Of a DNA stretch of 64,000 nt, positions 9,556 to 19,049 are shown piece by piece. This stretch comes from Pacificibacter marinus (GTDB taxonomy: Bacteria; Pseudomonadota; Alphaproteobacteria; Rhodobacterales; Rhodobacteraceae): NCBI RefSeq assembly GCF_018860505.1, contig NZ_JAHKPU010000032.1:221520-285519 (forward strand), read 5' to 3'. A model generated the notes under the pieces. That model saw nothing but the letters and a program-made list of their open reading frames with translations. It had not been told where the DNA came from and ran no database searches. Each line of letters opens with the position of its first letter. The stretch's first letter is position 1. Both the position numbers and the translations under genes were made by a program.

Positions 9556-10191
9556 ATTGGCCCCCGGATCGGTTCAAACTTTGATCTATGCCCCTCATAT
9601 GAGGTCGCACATATTTATCGTGTTGGCCCTCTCTTACCCCGAACCACGAACCCTTGCCAAGAGGATGTGAAACATTGCGTTGATACGACATGCCATCGCA
9701 TATGAAACAGAAAACAGGACACCACAAACAGCGTAACCTTTATTAACCTCCTTCAGTTACTCCCCACGATCCTTTCGCTTCGATACAATCCCAGTACAAG
9801 AGAGACAAAAATTGCCTCTCCCGATGCTATTTTCAACACTATTTTTTACAAATATGCCCAAGGTCAGACTAAAATGGTCGAAATTGCGCCAAAGCCATCT
9901 AAATAACGATGAAAGAGACGTATAATTAAAAGGTTCAACGACACACACGCCTGCTTTGCACAGATAAGTGATGAAATGTGATCTCTCATCTTGCGAAACA
10001 CATCCCTCTTCCCCATCTTGACCACAATGTTAATCTCTTTAAGACCGACGTAAGATTTGGAGCCTGACGATTGAACAGACCCAAAACAGTTACTCAATCT
10101 GCAGGCTTTCGCACACTATTTTCACCGATCAAGCCTAATATCTAAATCCGGCTCGATGCCGCCTAAGACCAACGGACACAGAAATTACCCC
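9556..10191. other. Intergenic region between divergent yfgM-like and RND genes
   Basis: About 600 AT-rich bases hold the promoters of two divergent units. Small minus-strand frames (9542-9727, 9757-9948, 9864-10097) lack ribosome sites and recognisable sequence. No repeat or hairpin stands out. Confidence 0.4.
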
Positions 10192-11310
10192 ATGCGTATT
10201 ATGTCAATCCTCATCGCCCTGCTTGTTTGTGTGGCTCTGTATTTCTTTATTTTTGAACGCGACCGTCTTACCGCTGGAGCTGGCGCGCCTGTCGTCGTGG
10301 AAGCCGCCGAAACCGAAGTGGATGCCTTTGCACCGCCCGGCTTAAAGGAAGAAGCGCAGACAAAAGCCGTACATGTGGTCGCCACACATTCTGTTGCACG
10401 TGAGTTGGACAGCGCGGTTATTTTGCGCGGCGAAACACAGGCAGCGCGCCAAGTGACCGTCGCGGCGCAAACTGCCGGTCAAGTGATTTCAGAACCCCTG
10501 CGCAAAGGCGCTTATGTTAAACAGGGGCAGATGCTGTGCGAACTTGATCCTGGAACACGCGCTTCAACATTGGCTCAAGCCCGTGCTGGTCTGGCAGAAG
10601 CGCAAGTTGGTTTGAACAATGCGCAAACCCTTTCTGAGGGCGGTTATGCGTCTGAGACCAGAGTTCTCTCTGCCGAGGCCGCATTGGAAAATGCGCGTGC
10701 CTCAGTGGCGCAAGCGCAAAAAGACATCGAACGCCTTGAAATCACAGCGCCTTTTGCGGGCCTTCTGGAAACAGACACGGCAGAATTCGGCACATCACTG
10801 CAAGCTGGTGCTGAATGCGCGACAGTCATTCAACTTGATCCGATTAAATTGGTTGGCTTTGCCCCTGAAACCGAGGTCGACAAAATCGAAGTTGGCGCTT
10901 TGGCGGGCGCGCGGTTGATCTCTGGCACAGAAGTCACAGGTCGCGTGACATTCCTCTCGCGCTCTGCAGATCCTGAAACACGCACCTTCCGCGTTGAAGT
11001 CGAAGTGCCCAATACAGATTTTGCCATCCGCGATGGTCAAACCGTTGAAATCGGCATTTCCTCTGCTGGACGTTTGGCGCATCTGGTGGCGCAATCGTCT
11101 TTGACGCTCAACAATGATGGCGTCATCGGGTTACGCACTGTGGGCGCAGATAATGTTGTTGACTTCATGCCCATCGAAGTGATCCGCGACACCCAAGACG
11201 GTATCTGGGTCGCGGGCTTGCCCGAAAACGTGGACATCATCACAGTCGGTCAGGAATATGTCAGCAAAGGCGTTTTGGTTGATCCGCACTTTGAAGGAGC
11301 AGCCAAATGA
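10192..11310 (+). CDS. RND efflux periplasmic adaptor (HlyD/AcrA type)
   Basis: This membrane-fusion subunit links an inner-membrane RND pump to an outer-membrane channel. The product (372 aa from the ATG at 10192) begins with a single transmembrane anchor (IMSILIALLVCVALYFFIF). Next come a lipoyl/barrel-sandwich half (ARQVTVAAQTAGQVISEPL), an Ala/Glu-rich alpha-hairpin with AQARAGLAEAQVGLNNAQ, the second lipoyl half (ITAPFAGLLE) and a beta-barrel domain. An in-frame ATG at 10156 would add 12 residues, and the anchor position favours 10192. Its stop overlaps the ATG of the permease gene by 4 bases, so the two are translationally coupled. No outer-membrane component lies next to them. Confidence 0.85.
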   Translation: MRIMSILIALLVCVALYFFIFERDRLTAGAGAPVVVEAAETEVDAFAPPGLKEEAQTKAVHVVATHSVARELDSAVILRGETQAARQVTVAAQTAGQVISEPLRKGAYVKQGQMLCELDPGTRASTLAQARAGLAEAQVGLNNAQTLSEGGYASETRVLSAEAALENARASVAQAQKDIERLEITAPFAGLLETDTAEFGTSLQAGAECATVIQLDPIKLVGFAPETEVDKIEVGALAGARLISGTEVTGRVTFLSRSADPETRTFRVEVEVPNTDFAIRDGQTVEIGISSAGRLAHLVAQSSLTLNNDGVIGLRTVGADNVVDFMPIEVIRDTQDGIWVAGLPENVDIITVGQEYVSKGVLVDPHFEGAAK

Positions 11311-14300
11311 CGGGAATCGTTGATTGGGCCGGTGAACGCGCCCGAATGATTATGGCTTTCATTGCGCTGACCCTAGTTTTGGGGACAACCGCATATGTGA
11401 GCCTGCCCAAAGAGGGCGAACCGGATATCGAAATTCCAGCTTTGTTTGTATCTGTGCCCTTCCAAGGCATTTCTGCTGAAGACAGCGAACGTCTGTTGGT
11501 CAAGCCGATGGAAACCGAACTGTCCGATCTTGATGGGCTGGATGTGATGACAGGCACAGCCTCAGAAGGCTATGCAGGTGTCGCGTTGCAGTTTGAATTC
11601 GGCTGGGACAAGACCAAAATCATGGCCGATGTGCGCGATCGTATGAACCGTGCTGAGGGCAAATTTCCTGCGGGCGCAGATAATTATTCGATTAACGAGA
11701 TCAACTTTTCCGAATTTCCTATTCTCATCGTCAATCTGACCGGCAACGTGCCAGAGCGCACGCTGGTGCAATACGCCAGCAAGCTGCAAGACCGTCTGGA
11801 AGGGCTTGAACCCATTTTGGAAGCGGCCCTGACAGGGGATCGCGCCGAAATGCTCGAAGTGATTATCGATCCCTTGCGCCTTGAATCCTACAATGTCACC
11901 GCCGCTGAGTTGATCCAAGTCGTCACACAGAACAACCAACTGGTGGCCGCTGGCGAAGTGTCCACAGCGACGGGGACGTTTGCGATCAAAATCCCTGCCT
12001 CTTTCAATGACCAAAGCGATGTCATGGGGCTGCCTGTCAAAGTAAACGGCGACCGCGTCATCACGCTTGGCGATCTGGCATCTATTCGCCTGACGTTTGA
12101 AGACCGCGAAGGCACGGCGCGCTTTAACGGCGTTGACAGTGTCGCGCTGCAAGTTGTCAAACGCAAAGGCTTTCCGATCATCGATACGGTCGAATTGATT
12201 AAAACCGAGGTCGATGCAGAAGTCGCCACATGGCCGCAAGCCTTGCAAGAAGCGATCAATGTCGGCACCTCAAATGATCAATCCACGCAAGTGGCATCGA
12301 TGGTGAGCCAACTTGAAGGCTCGGTTTTGACCGCTGTGGCCTTGGTGATGATCGTCGTTTTGGCCTCTTTGGGCATTCGGTCTGCTTTGCTGGTTGGCTT
12401 TGCGATCCCCACATCTTTCTTGCTGTGTTTCATCCTGCTTGGCCTCATGGGCATCACCATTTCCAATATCGTTATGTTCGGTTTGATTTTGGCTGTGGGG
12501 ATGCTGGTGGACGGCGCGATTGTTGTCGTGGAATATGCCGATCGTAAAATGGCCGAGGGCGAAGGCCCGATGGCGGCTTTTATTGAAGCCGCAAAACGCA
12601 TGTTCTGGCCGATTGTATCCTCGACCGCGACCACGCTTTGCGCCTTTTTGCCGATGCTGTTTTGGCCCGGTGTTGCGGGCGAATTCATGGGCATGTTGCC
12701 GGTTACGATTATTTTCGTGCTTTCTGCATCCTTGATCGTGGCCTTGATCTATCTGCCTGTTATGGGCGGTGTTTCGGGCCGTATGTCACGCCTGTTTGAT
12801 CGCAGCTCGGCCGTTCTCAAAGCGCATCTGCCATGGCTTGTGCGTGCCGCTTTGGTTGTCCCCTCGACCTACATGGTCTTCGTAGGCTTGCGACAATTGA
12901 TGAACCCCGGCTACCTGTTTGGCGGCACAGCCCCTGATGGCCCCGTGGGTCTTATTGCTGGCGCTGGGGTGTTCCTTGTAGGCTCTGCATTGTCTGGTAT
13001 TACTTTGGCCGCAGCAGGTCGCGAGAAAAAGGAACAGAAAATCCGCGCCGGATACAAGCGCTCTGCCTTTGGCTGGTTCACCTATGCCATCGCGGGCAAT
13101 CCGGTGATGCCTGTCGTCACCATCGCTGCGGTTATTATAAGTGTTGTGAGCATTTTCGGCTATTACGGCGCCAACAACAAAGGAGTCGTGTTCTTCGCCG
13201 ACACCGAGCCAGAGCAGGCGATCATTTATGTGCGCGCCCGTGGCAACTTGTCGTTGGACGAAAAAGACGCGCTTGTGCGCCAAGTTGAAGATGTGGTTTT
13301 GACCCAAGTCGGCGTCGACAATGCCTTTGCCTTTGCAGGCTCTGGCGGATTGAACGCCAACACAGGTGGCGGCGAAGGTCCGCGGGACACCATCGGTCAA
13401 ATCCAAGTGGAACTGATTCCATGGGCCGAACGTCCCACAGTGACTGAAGATGGGTTCTTGTTCTTTGAAGACACTCATGTGGCCGAAGAATACAACGGCA
13501 ACACTGTGCTGGATGAGCTGCAAGAACGCCTAGACCAAATCCCTGGCATCTACGCAGAAATCCTTGCCTTGTCGGGCGGTCCTGCTTCGGCCAAACCTGT
13601 CCATTTGCGCCTTGTCGGTGACGACTTTGAGGTGCTGGATGAGGCAGTGCAAACGGTACGCAACAAATTTGAGGTCACCCAAGCCCTGACCGAAATCGAA
13701 GACACCCGCCCCCTGCCCGGCATCGACTGGAAGATCAATGTCGATGTGGCCAAAGCGGGCCGTTACGGTGCGGATGTGGCCACTGTTGGCGGTATGGTGC
13801 AACTCGTGACACGTGGGATCACCCTCGACACGATGCGGGTGCCAAGCTCGGATGAAGAAATCGACATCCGCGTGCGCTTGCCTGAAAAAGACCGTGTGAT
13901 GTCCACCCTCGACAATCTCAAAGTCCGCACTTCGGGCGGCCTTGTACCTCTGTCCAACTTCATCACCCGCGAACCTGTGCAAAAGCTGGCACAAATCGAC
14001 CGCGTGGATCAAAAACGTTATTTCGATGTGAAAGCGGGCGTGGCCTCAGAAACGACCACAGATGACGGCATCGCCATCACCCCAGCAGAGCGCATCGCGC
14101 TTTTGACAACTTGGCTTGAAAACGACACGCCTTTACCCGACGGTGTCACGTGGGAATGGACGGGCGATGACGAAGAACAACGCGAAACCGGTGCCTTCCT
14201 TGGCAAAGCGTTTGCCGCCGCTTTGGCCTTGATGTTCATCATTTTGCTGGCCCAATTCAACTCGTTCTACAACTCGGTTCTGGTGCTATTGGCGGTGGTA

Positions 14301-14972
14301 ATGTCTGTCGCTGGCGTTCTGGTGGGCCTTTTGGTGATGGATATGTCTTTCGGCATGATCATGACCGGCACGGGGGTTGTCGCGCTCGCGGGGATTGTGG
14401 TGAACAACAACATCGTGTTGATTGACACCTATCAAGAATACTCGCGGATCATGCCCCGCATTGACGCCATTGTACGCACAGCCGAAGATCGTATTCGCCC
14501 CGTGCTCTTGACCACCATCACCACTATGGCGGGCCTGACGCCGATGATGTTTGGTCTGTCTTTGGATTTCATCAATGGTGGCTATTCTTTGAACTCACCC
14601 ACGGCGGCATTCTGGACCAACTTGGCCACGGCTGTGGTGTTTGGTCTTGGCATTGCGACAGTTTTGACTCTGGTTTTCACGCCCGCGATGCTTGCACTTC
14701 GCGTTTGGATCTGGGTGATCTTACGCTACGTTGTGACGGTGATCGCCGCAGCCCTTGGACGACAGGGACAAACCGCGCGTGATTTCACCTTGGCACGCGA
14801 AGCCAAACGGGCCACCAATCCTGAGTTTATCTGGGATGTTGCCCCCTATCAGGCTCAGCCATTTGCTGGATTGGCCGCAGATGATCAAGCGGAGGAGGCT
14901 TCACCAAGGCCGAAAGCAATAGATCAAAAACCACCTGCGAACAGTGGCAAACCCGCATCCGCCGCAGAATAA
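11307..14972 (+). CDS. RND efflux permease (AcrB/MdtC type)
   Basis: This is a proton-driven inner-membrane efflux pump of 1221 aa. It has an N-terminal transmembrane helix, a large periplasmic loop, a central bundle containing GMLVDGAIVVVEYADRK (TM4 proton-relay Asp), a second large loop and a C-terminal bundle with TGVVALAGIVVNNNIVLID. The protein is longer than AcrB (about 1050 aa). Extra sequence lies between the first transmembrane bundle and the second periplasmic loop (about residues 500-620), and there is a cytoplasmic tail of about 70 residues rich in Ala, Pro and Lys. It is coupled to the adaptor gene by an ATGA overlap. The substrate range is not predictable. Confidence 0.9.
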   Translation: MTGIVDWAGERARMIMAFIALTLVLGTTAYVSLPKEGEPDIEIPALFVSVPFQGISAEDSERLLVKPMETELSDLDGLDVMTGTASEGYAGVALQFEFGWDKTKIMADVRDRMNRAEGKFPAGADNYSINEINFSEFPILIVNLTGNVPERTLVQYASKLQDRLEGLEPILEAALTGDRAEMLEVIIDPLRLESYNVTAAELIQVVTQNNQLVAAGEVSTATGTFAIKIPASFNDQSDVMGLPVKVNGDRVITLGDLASIRLTFEDREGTARFNGVDSVALQVVKRKGFPIIDTVELIKTEVDAEVATWPQALQEAINVGTSNDQSTQVASMVSQLEGSVLTAVALVMIVVLASLGIRSALLVGFAIPTSFLLCFILLGLMGITISNIVMFGLILAVGMLVDGAIVVVEYADRKMAEGEGPMAAFIEAAKRMFWPIVSSTATTLCAFLPMLFWPGVAGEFMGMLPVTIIFVLSASLIVALIYLPVMGGVSGRMSRLFDRSSAVLKAHLPWLVRAALVVPSTYMVFVGLRQLMNPGYLFGGTAPDGPVGLIAGAGVFLVGSALSGITLAAAGREKKEQKIRAGYKRSAFGWFTYAIAGNPVMPVVTIAAVIISVVSIFGYYGANNKGVVFFADTEPEQAIIYVRARGNLSLDEKDALVRQVEDVVLTQVGVDNAFAFAGSGGLNANTGGGEGPRDTIGQIQVELIPWAERPTVTEDGFLFFEDTHVAEEYNGNTVLDELQERLDQIPGIYAEILALSGGPASAKPVHLRLVGDDFEVLDEAVQTVRNKFEVTQALTEIEDTRPLPGIDWKINVDVAKAGRYGADVATVGGMVQLVTRGITLDTMRVPSSDEEIDIRVRLPEKDRVMSTLDNLKVRTSGGLVPLSNFITREPVQKLAQIDRVDQKRYFDVKAGVASETTTDDGIAITPAERIALLTTWLENDTPLPDGVTWEWTGDDEEQRETGAFLGKAFAAALALMFIILLAQFNSFYNSVLVLLAVVMSVAGVLVGLLVMDMSFGMIMTGTGVVALAGIVVNNNIVLIDTYQEYSRIMPRIDAIVRTAEDRIRPVLLTTITTMAGLTPMMFGLSLDFINGGYSLNSPTAAFWTNLATAVVFGLGIATVLTLVFTPAMLALRVWIWVILRYVVTVIAAALGRQGQTARDFTLAREAKRATNPEFIWDVAPYQAQPFAGLAADDQAEEASPRPKAIDQKPPANSGKPASAAE

Positions 14973-14976
14973 AATA

Positions 14977-15004
14977 AACGCCCCCAGTTTTGGGGGCGTT
15001 TTCA
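14977..15004 (+). terminator. Strong terminator after RND operon
   Basis: A perfect 9-bp stem (AACGCCCCC with GGGGGCGTT) with a 6-base loop is followed by a T-run. Being symmetrical, it may also serve dusA on the opposite strand. Confidence 0.88.
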
Positions 15005-15053
15005 TTTGGGCCAGATTGTATGCAGCGGATTGGGTCAGATCACAAAACTTGTT

Positions 15054-16022
15054 TTAAAGATCATCCATCGCGGCCAAAGCCTCGCGCACCAATTTAAAAT
15101 CAGCCCCCTCTTTATAGCCCCCTTCTGACAAGATGCGTTTCCACCGGCGGGCTCCGGGTTGGCCCGCAAAGATCCCCAGCATGTGGCGTGTGATTTGCGC
15201 CAGTTTGCCGCCTGCTGCCACATGCCGCCCGATATAGTCTTCCATCGCCAACACGATTTCGCGGCGGCTTAAAGATGTGCGCGTATCATAGTACACCAAG
15301 GCATCTGCATTGCCCAAAATATCATAGGGTTGGTGATAAGCCGCACGCCCCACCATCACCCCATCCATCACGTCGAGCTGAGACAGCATCGTCGCCTCAT
15401 CCGCGATGCCGCCATTGATCGACAGGTGCAGATCAGGAAACTCAGCTTTCATCCCGTGCACCAGATCATAATCAAGCGGCGGAATATCGCGATTTTCTTT
15501 CGGGGACAGACCTTGCAGCCAAGCTTTGCGCGCATGGATGGTTAAGCGTTTGACGCCCGCGTCCTGCATTTTGGCAAGAAAAGCAGGCAGAACATCATGC
15601 GCCTCTTGCTCATCCACACCGATGCGGCATTTCACAGTGACCTCAACACTTGAGGCCTTGATCATCGCTTGCACGCAATCAGCAACAAGATCAGGCGACT
15701 TCATCAACACGGCCCCAAAGGCCCCCGATTGCACACGATCAGAGGGGCAGCCGACATTGAGATTTACCTCGTCATAGCCCTCGTCCACGCACATCTTCGT
15801 CGCCAAAGCCAGTTCAGCCGGATCAGACCCGCCAAGCTGCACCGCAACAGGATGTTCAGCCTCGTTGTAATCCAACAAATGCGCGGCACCGCCTTGGACC
15901 AGCGCGGGGGCTGTGACCATTTCAGTGTACAACAACGCGTGATGCGACATCAGACGGTGAAAATACCGACAATGCCGATCCGTCCACGCCATCATGGGTG
16001 CAACGGATAGCCTTGATGCCAT
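15054..16022 (-). CDS. dusA: tRNA-dihydrouridine synthase A, 5' end supplied by the prophage
   Basis: This flavoenzyme reduces uridine to dihydrouridine in the tRNA D-loop. The core is SVAPMMAWTDRHCRYFHRL, then VNLNVGCPSDRVQSG with the catalytic Cys, ARKAWLQGLSPKENR, and the C-terminal HMLGIFAGQPGARRWKR. The prophage has inserted inside the 5' end: the original start survives as a remnant at 54183-54260. The current reading frame uses element DNA upstream of the 31-bp att repeat, so the enzyme is kept intact apart from its extreme N-terminus. The start is uncertain: the ATG at 16022 (MASRLSV), a TTG further upstream with GGAG before it, or a GTG at 16079 are all in frame. The promoter must now also come from the element. 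Confidence 0.9.
   Translation of the reverse strand: MASRLSVAPMMAWTDRHCRYFHRLMSHHALLYTEMVTAPALVQGGAAHLLDYNEAEHPVAVQLGGSDPAELALATKMCVDEGYDEVNLNVGCPSDRVQSGAFGAVLMKSPDLVADCVQAMIKASSVEVTVKCRIGVDEQEAHDVLPAFLAKMQDAGVKRLTIHARKAWLQGLSPKENRDIPPLDYDLVHGMKAEFPDLHLSINGGIADEATMLSQLDVMDGVMVGRAAYHQPYDILGNADALVYYDTRTSLSRREIVLAMEDYIGRHVAAGGKLAQITRHMLGIFAGQPGARRWKRILSEGGYKEGADFKLVREALAAMDDL
15977..16007. repeat. attL core (dusA side)
   Basis: This 31-base segment starts GATCCGTCCACG, lies inside the dusA coding region, and is repeated at 54191-54221 with one mismatch (G here, C there, at the 20th base). The flanks differ immediately outside it. It encodes part of the conserved VAPMMAWTD block of DusA. Confidence 0.9.
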
Positions 16023-16121
16023 GTAAGCATCTGAATTTAAATAACTATTACTCAAAGTGGTCTCCGCATTGCATCGCACATTATTGCTTATTTTCGCTTG
16101 TTTTTGCCCGTTTTTTACTGT

Positions 16122-16164
16122 TTGAACAATACAAGTTGTTCAAATATCCTAAAAATGTTGTTCA
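16122..16164. promoter_or_regulatory. Candidate integrase arm-type sites, left end
   Basis: Three copies of TGAACAA or its complement lie here. Two form a perfect inverted repeat, TTGAACAA (16122-16129) and TTGTTCAA (16136-16143), and a third TTGTTCA is at 16158-16164, just before the integrase start. The same 7-mer occurs twice just inside the right end of the element (54122-54140). Paired clusters flanking the att cores are the expected layout of lambda-type arm sites. The 16122-16143 palindrome could instead be an operator for int. Confidence 0.55.
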
Positions 16165-16167
16165 GAT

Positions 16168-17247
16168 ATGCCCCAGATTGTAGAACGCGAACGTAAAGAT
16201 GGTTCTATCGCCTATGTTGCACAAATCAACATCAGACGAAATGGCAAATGGGCGCACCGCGAATCTCGAACTTTTGACAAGCATTCTTCAGCCGCAGCTT
16301 GGTTCAAGAAACGAATGAAGGAAATATCCGCAGCGGGCGCAGACCTGTCTAGCGTGAAAAGCAAAGGCAGAACCCTAAGCACTGCCATCGACCGCTACAT
16401 CACTGAAAGCGTCAAGGAAATTGGCCGCACCAAAGCCCAGGTGCTGAGGTCAATTCGCGAGTATGACATCGCATCTATGAGCTGTAATGAAATCCAAAGC
16501 CATGACATCGTTCAGTTTGCCAAAGAACTTAGCGCGACACGATCACCAGCCACCGTTGGAAACTATATGTCCCACCTTGGGGCAATCTTTGCCGTTGCTA
16601 GGCCAGCATGGGGCATTCCACTGAACCAGCAAGCGATGAAAGATGCGTTCGTGGTTTGCAATCGCCTTGGAATAACCGGAAAAGCGAAGAAGCGTGACCG
16701 CCGCCCTACCCTAGACGAACTTGATGCATTGTTGACCATGTTCGAAGACAAGCACCACCGACGCCCAAACTCACTGCCAATGCATCGCGTGGTGGGGTTT
16801 GCGCTATTTTCGACGCGACGGCAGGAAGAAATCACAAGGGTGGCGTGGAAGGGGTTGGACCAGACGCACAGCAGAGTGTTCATCAAAGATATGAAACACC
16901 CAGGTGACAAGATAGGCAATGATGTATGGTGCGATCTGCCTTCCCCAGCCATGAGTATCGCGCTTGCGATGCCAAAAAAGAACCCGATGGTATTCCCTTT
17001 TCAGAGCGATACCATCAGCGCAGCATTCACACGAGCATGTAAAGTTTTGGAAATTCAAGACCTGCGCTTCCACGACTTACGCCATGAAGGTGTCACGCGA
17101 TTATTCGAAATTGGAGAAACGATTCCTCAGGTTGCAGCCGTGTCAGGTCATCGCTCCTGGTCTTCACTGCAGCGATATACCCACATCAAACAAACAGGTG
17201 ACAAATATGAAGGCTGGAAGTGGCTGGCCAAATTGTCCGATAGATAA
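16168..17247 (+). CDS. Tyrosine recombinase (phage integrase) of the dusA-targeting type
   Basis: This site-specific recombinase catalyses integration and excision at dusA. The 359-aa protein has an N-terminal arm-binding-like beta region (IAYVAQINIRRNGKWAHRES), a SAM-like core-binding region around residues 75-170, and a catalytic domain. All main catalytic residues are seen: Arg217 in STRRQEE, His302 and Arg305 in HDLRH, His328 in SGHRSW and the nucleophile Tyr337 in QRYTH. It begins about 160 bases from attL and points into the element. No separate excisionase gene is obvious, although the PrtN-like protein at 45809 is a possible partner. Confidence 0.93.
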   Translation: MPQIVERERKDGSIAYVAQINIRRNGKWAHRESRTFDKHSSAAAWFKKRMKEISAAGADLSSVKSKGRTLSTAIDRYITESVKEIGRTKAQVLRSIREYDIASMSCNEIQSHDIVQFAKELSATRSPATVGNYMSHLGAIFAVARPAWGIPLNQQAMKDAFVVCNRLGITGKAKKRDRRPTLDELDALLTMFEDKHHRRPNSLPMHRVVGFALFSTRRQEEITRVAWKGLDQTHSRVFIKDMKHPGDKIGNDVWCDLPSPAMSIALAMPKKNPMVFPFQSDTISAAFTRACKVLEIQDLRFHDLRHEGVTRLFEIGETIPQVAAVSGHRSWSSLQRYTHIKQTGDKYEGWKWLAKLSDR

Positions 17248-17705
17248 CCGAAGTAGCCATTTCCTTCACCCCATCAAAGCAAAGGGTGCGTCCTTAGTAT
17301 AATCCCCGGCTAAATACGACTAAGCGATTTAGCTAAGTGATTACGTAGCGGATTGCCAAATGCTGCGCTGCATTCAATGTCGGGTTAGAGCCCAGAGTCA
17401 CACATGCTGCGTGACGCATGAATGTCCGCTTTTGCAAGACAGCCAAAAACCTTCAATAACTCCCTTAGTTTTGAACGGGGTTTGTGGAGGCAGCAGGCAA
17501 AGCCTTCTCGGGACGTGCCAAAAAGGAGCGTTTTAGGAACGATTTTAGAACTGTGGCCGTTCAAATACCGTACTTCCGAAAATTATCATTTGTCTGACTA
17601 AATTTAACAGCCCAGCACATTCATTCCCAAGAATGAACGTATTAATGCTGCATTTGACTGCCAGAGACTACCAACGAAAGTAAACATCAAAACAGAGAGA
17701 ATTTC
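17248..17705. other. Intergenic region after the integrase
   Basis: About 460 bases contain no recognisable gene. An imperfect tandem 13-mer (CTAAGCGATTTAG at 17320-17332, then CTAAGTGATTACG) is the only repeat noticed. The 3' end carries the promoter and leader of the small exported protein. Confidence 0.4.
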
Positions 17706-17870
17706 ATGAAAAAAACAATTTTGGGCATTTCTTTGGCAATGCTAGCAACAACGTCTGCTTTTGCAGGATCTGCATGCACACAAGTCGGCATTAATACAAT
17801 TTGTAGTGACAGTAATTCAGGCACTACCAGCACTTGCACCCGAGTTGGCAGTACTGTCATCTGCAACTAA
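17706..17870 (+). CDS. Small cysteine-repeat exported protein
   Basis: This is a 54-aa product with a signal peptide (MKKTILGISLAMLATTSAFA) and a mature part of only 34 residues. The mature part contains the motif CTxVGxxxIC twice: CTQVGINTIC and CTRVGSTVIC. The four cysteines could make two small disulfide loops. A GAGAGA-rich ribosome site precedes the ATG, and a very strong hairpin follows 9 bases after the stop, so this is a compact monocistronic gene. No family was recognised. Its place between the integrase and the lysis genes suggests prophage cargo (a moron gene) expressed from the lysogen. Confidence 0.65.
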   Translation: MKKTILGISLAMLATTSAFAGSACTQVGINTICSDSNSGTTSTCTRVGSTVICN

Positions 17871-18186
17871 AGAAATGACCTACAAACGCCGCCCCTGTTG
17901 GGCGGCGTTTGTAGGTAAATATTCAAAAACGACCATTTTTGAACGATTTGCCAAACCAGACATTGAAGCAGTGCGGCGCGCGGCAGCTTTGTCCCGCAGA
18001 GCCACCTCTCGCCCATTTATTTGGCATTGATTTTGTTTGCAAACGCAGAGAAAGTCGGCAATGAGCCCAGACCAACTGATGCTTTGCGCAACACAAATGT
18101 CAGTTTTGTCAAATTTACGAGCATCCAAGGATTTCTTTTTGAGTGCCAGTGACAAACTTGAGAGACCTCCTTCGCGTTGCAATAAA
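17871..18186. other. Terminator and spacer after the small exported protein
   Basis: Besides the hairpin at 17879-17915, this stretch has an AT-rich inverted repeat with 8-base arms TTCAAAAA (17922-17929) and TTTTTGAA (17936-17943). The rest holds no supported gene. Overlapping short frames on both strands lack ribosome sites. Confidence 0.4.
17879..17915. terminator. Very stable hairpin, probable terminator
   Basis: Perfect 16-bp arms (17879-17894 and 17900-17915; CCTACAAACGCCGCCC at left) enclose a 5-base loop. The T-run is poor on both strands, so it may act as a transcript-end stabiliser as much as a terminator. Confidence 0.7.
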
Positions 18187-18909
18187 TTACATACCGTTTC
18201 GGCGAACAATGTCTTGACGATGCGTCAGACTGGTATCCGCCCTGAATAGTTTTTCTGAAAACCGACCACCATTGGTGAACTTCCAAATTTGCAGAGCAAT
18301 AGACACTTTGCCATTGATCTGCATGGTCGTAGTCTTGCCGACATCATATGGCCACTCGACCCTCTGAACATGCAATGTTTGACCTGAGGACAGTTGCTTG
18401 AGAAGTCTTACTGCGGTGTTAGACCCCACGCACCCGGTCTCATCGGTGCGGATTAACTGGTAACCCTCGACGCGGACTGCAGCTGCTCTCCCAGGGAAGT
18501 CATGCCTCATCACACATGCAGCGGTGGCCCGACCGTTTGGTGCTAATAAAATTTGAAGATTTGAGAATCCGATATTCATGAAGCACAAGTTGCGCCCGCT
18601 TATCCGGTCTCGTCGGCAATTTACGAAGACACTTTCGACCGAATTGTCCGGATCAACAAATACGCTCCGATCCGAGCCGTACTTGTACCCATAGCGCGCG
18701 TTCTGCAATGTACCAACTCGGTGCGTTGAAGGTCGAACAATGCCTGACGTATCTATCCAGATTTGCTCTCCATGGCTAAAGCCATCGTCTCTGGCAGCAT
18801 CTGTGACGACTGTATTGCGATCAATACGCGCCAGCACTTCGTCGGCATCAGCCGATTCCGGCTCGACCAGTGCGAGCACAAATGTAAGCATTAGCAACAA
18901 CTTGTACAT
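18187..18909 (-). CDS. Unrecognised exported protein, probable prophage cargo
   Basis: The product is about 240 aa with a signal peptide (MYKLLLMLTFVLALVEPESADA). The mature part has five cysteines, in VNCRRDR, NLCFM, ACVMRHDF and GCVGSNT among others, in a pattern suggesting disulfides. The block GCVGSN-AVRLLKQLSSGQTLHVQRVEW loosely recalls IalB-like periplasmic proteins, but this is a weak impression. The ATG at 18909 is preferred because a GAGGGG site lies about 10 bases upstream. ATGs at 18918 and 18945 are alternatives. It sits downstream of the lysis genes on the same strand, and may be an independent lysogenic-conversion gene. Confidence 0.6.
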   Translation of the reverse strand: MYKLLLMLTFVLALVEPESADADEVLARIDRNTVVTDAARDDGFSHGEQIWIDTSGIVRPSTHRVGTLQNARYGYKYGSDRSVFVDPDNSVESVFVNCRRDRISGRNLCFMNIGFSNLQILLAPNGRATAACVMRHDFPGRAAAVRVEGYQLIRTDETGCVGSNTAVRLLKQLSSGQTLHVQRVEWPYDVGKTTTMQINGKVSIALQIWKFTNGGRFSEKLFRADTSLTHRQDIVRRNGM

Positions 18910-19049
18910 AAACGACATACCCCTCATACAGTTTGCTTTAGCCATCTATGATGATTGCAGCCAGATAATGTCGAGAATGTGAAGTTATGTAGACATTTGG
19001 AACCAGAGGGCAAATGTCCGCAAAGGCCGTTCACATCGAAAAGCCCCGC

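Noticed and set aside
12786..13523. Minus-strand frame opposite the RND permease
   Set aside because: Antisense shadow of a strongly conserved gene; no ribosome site.
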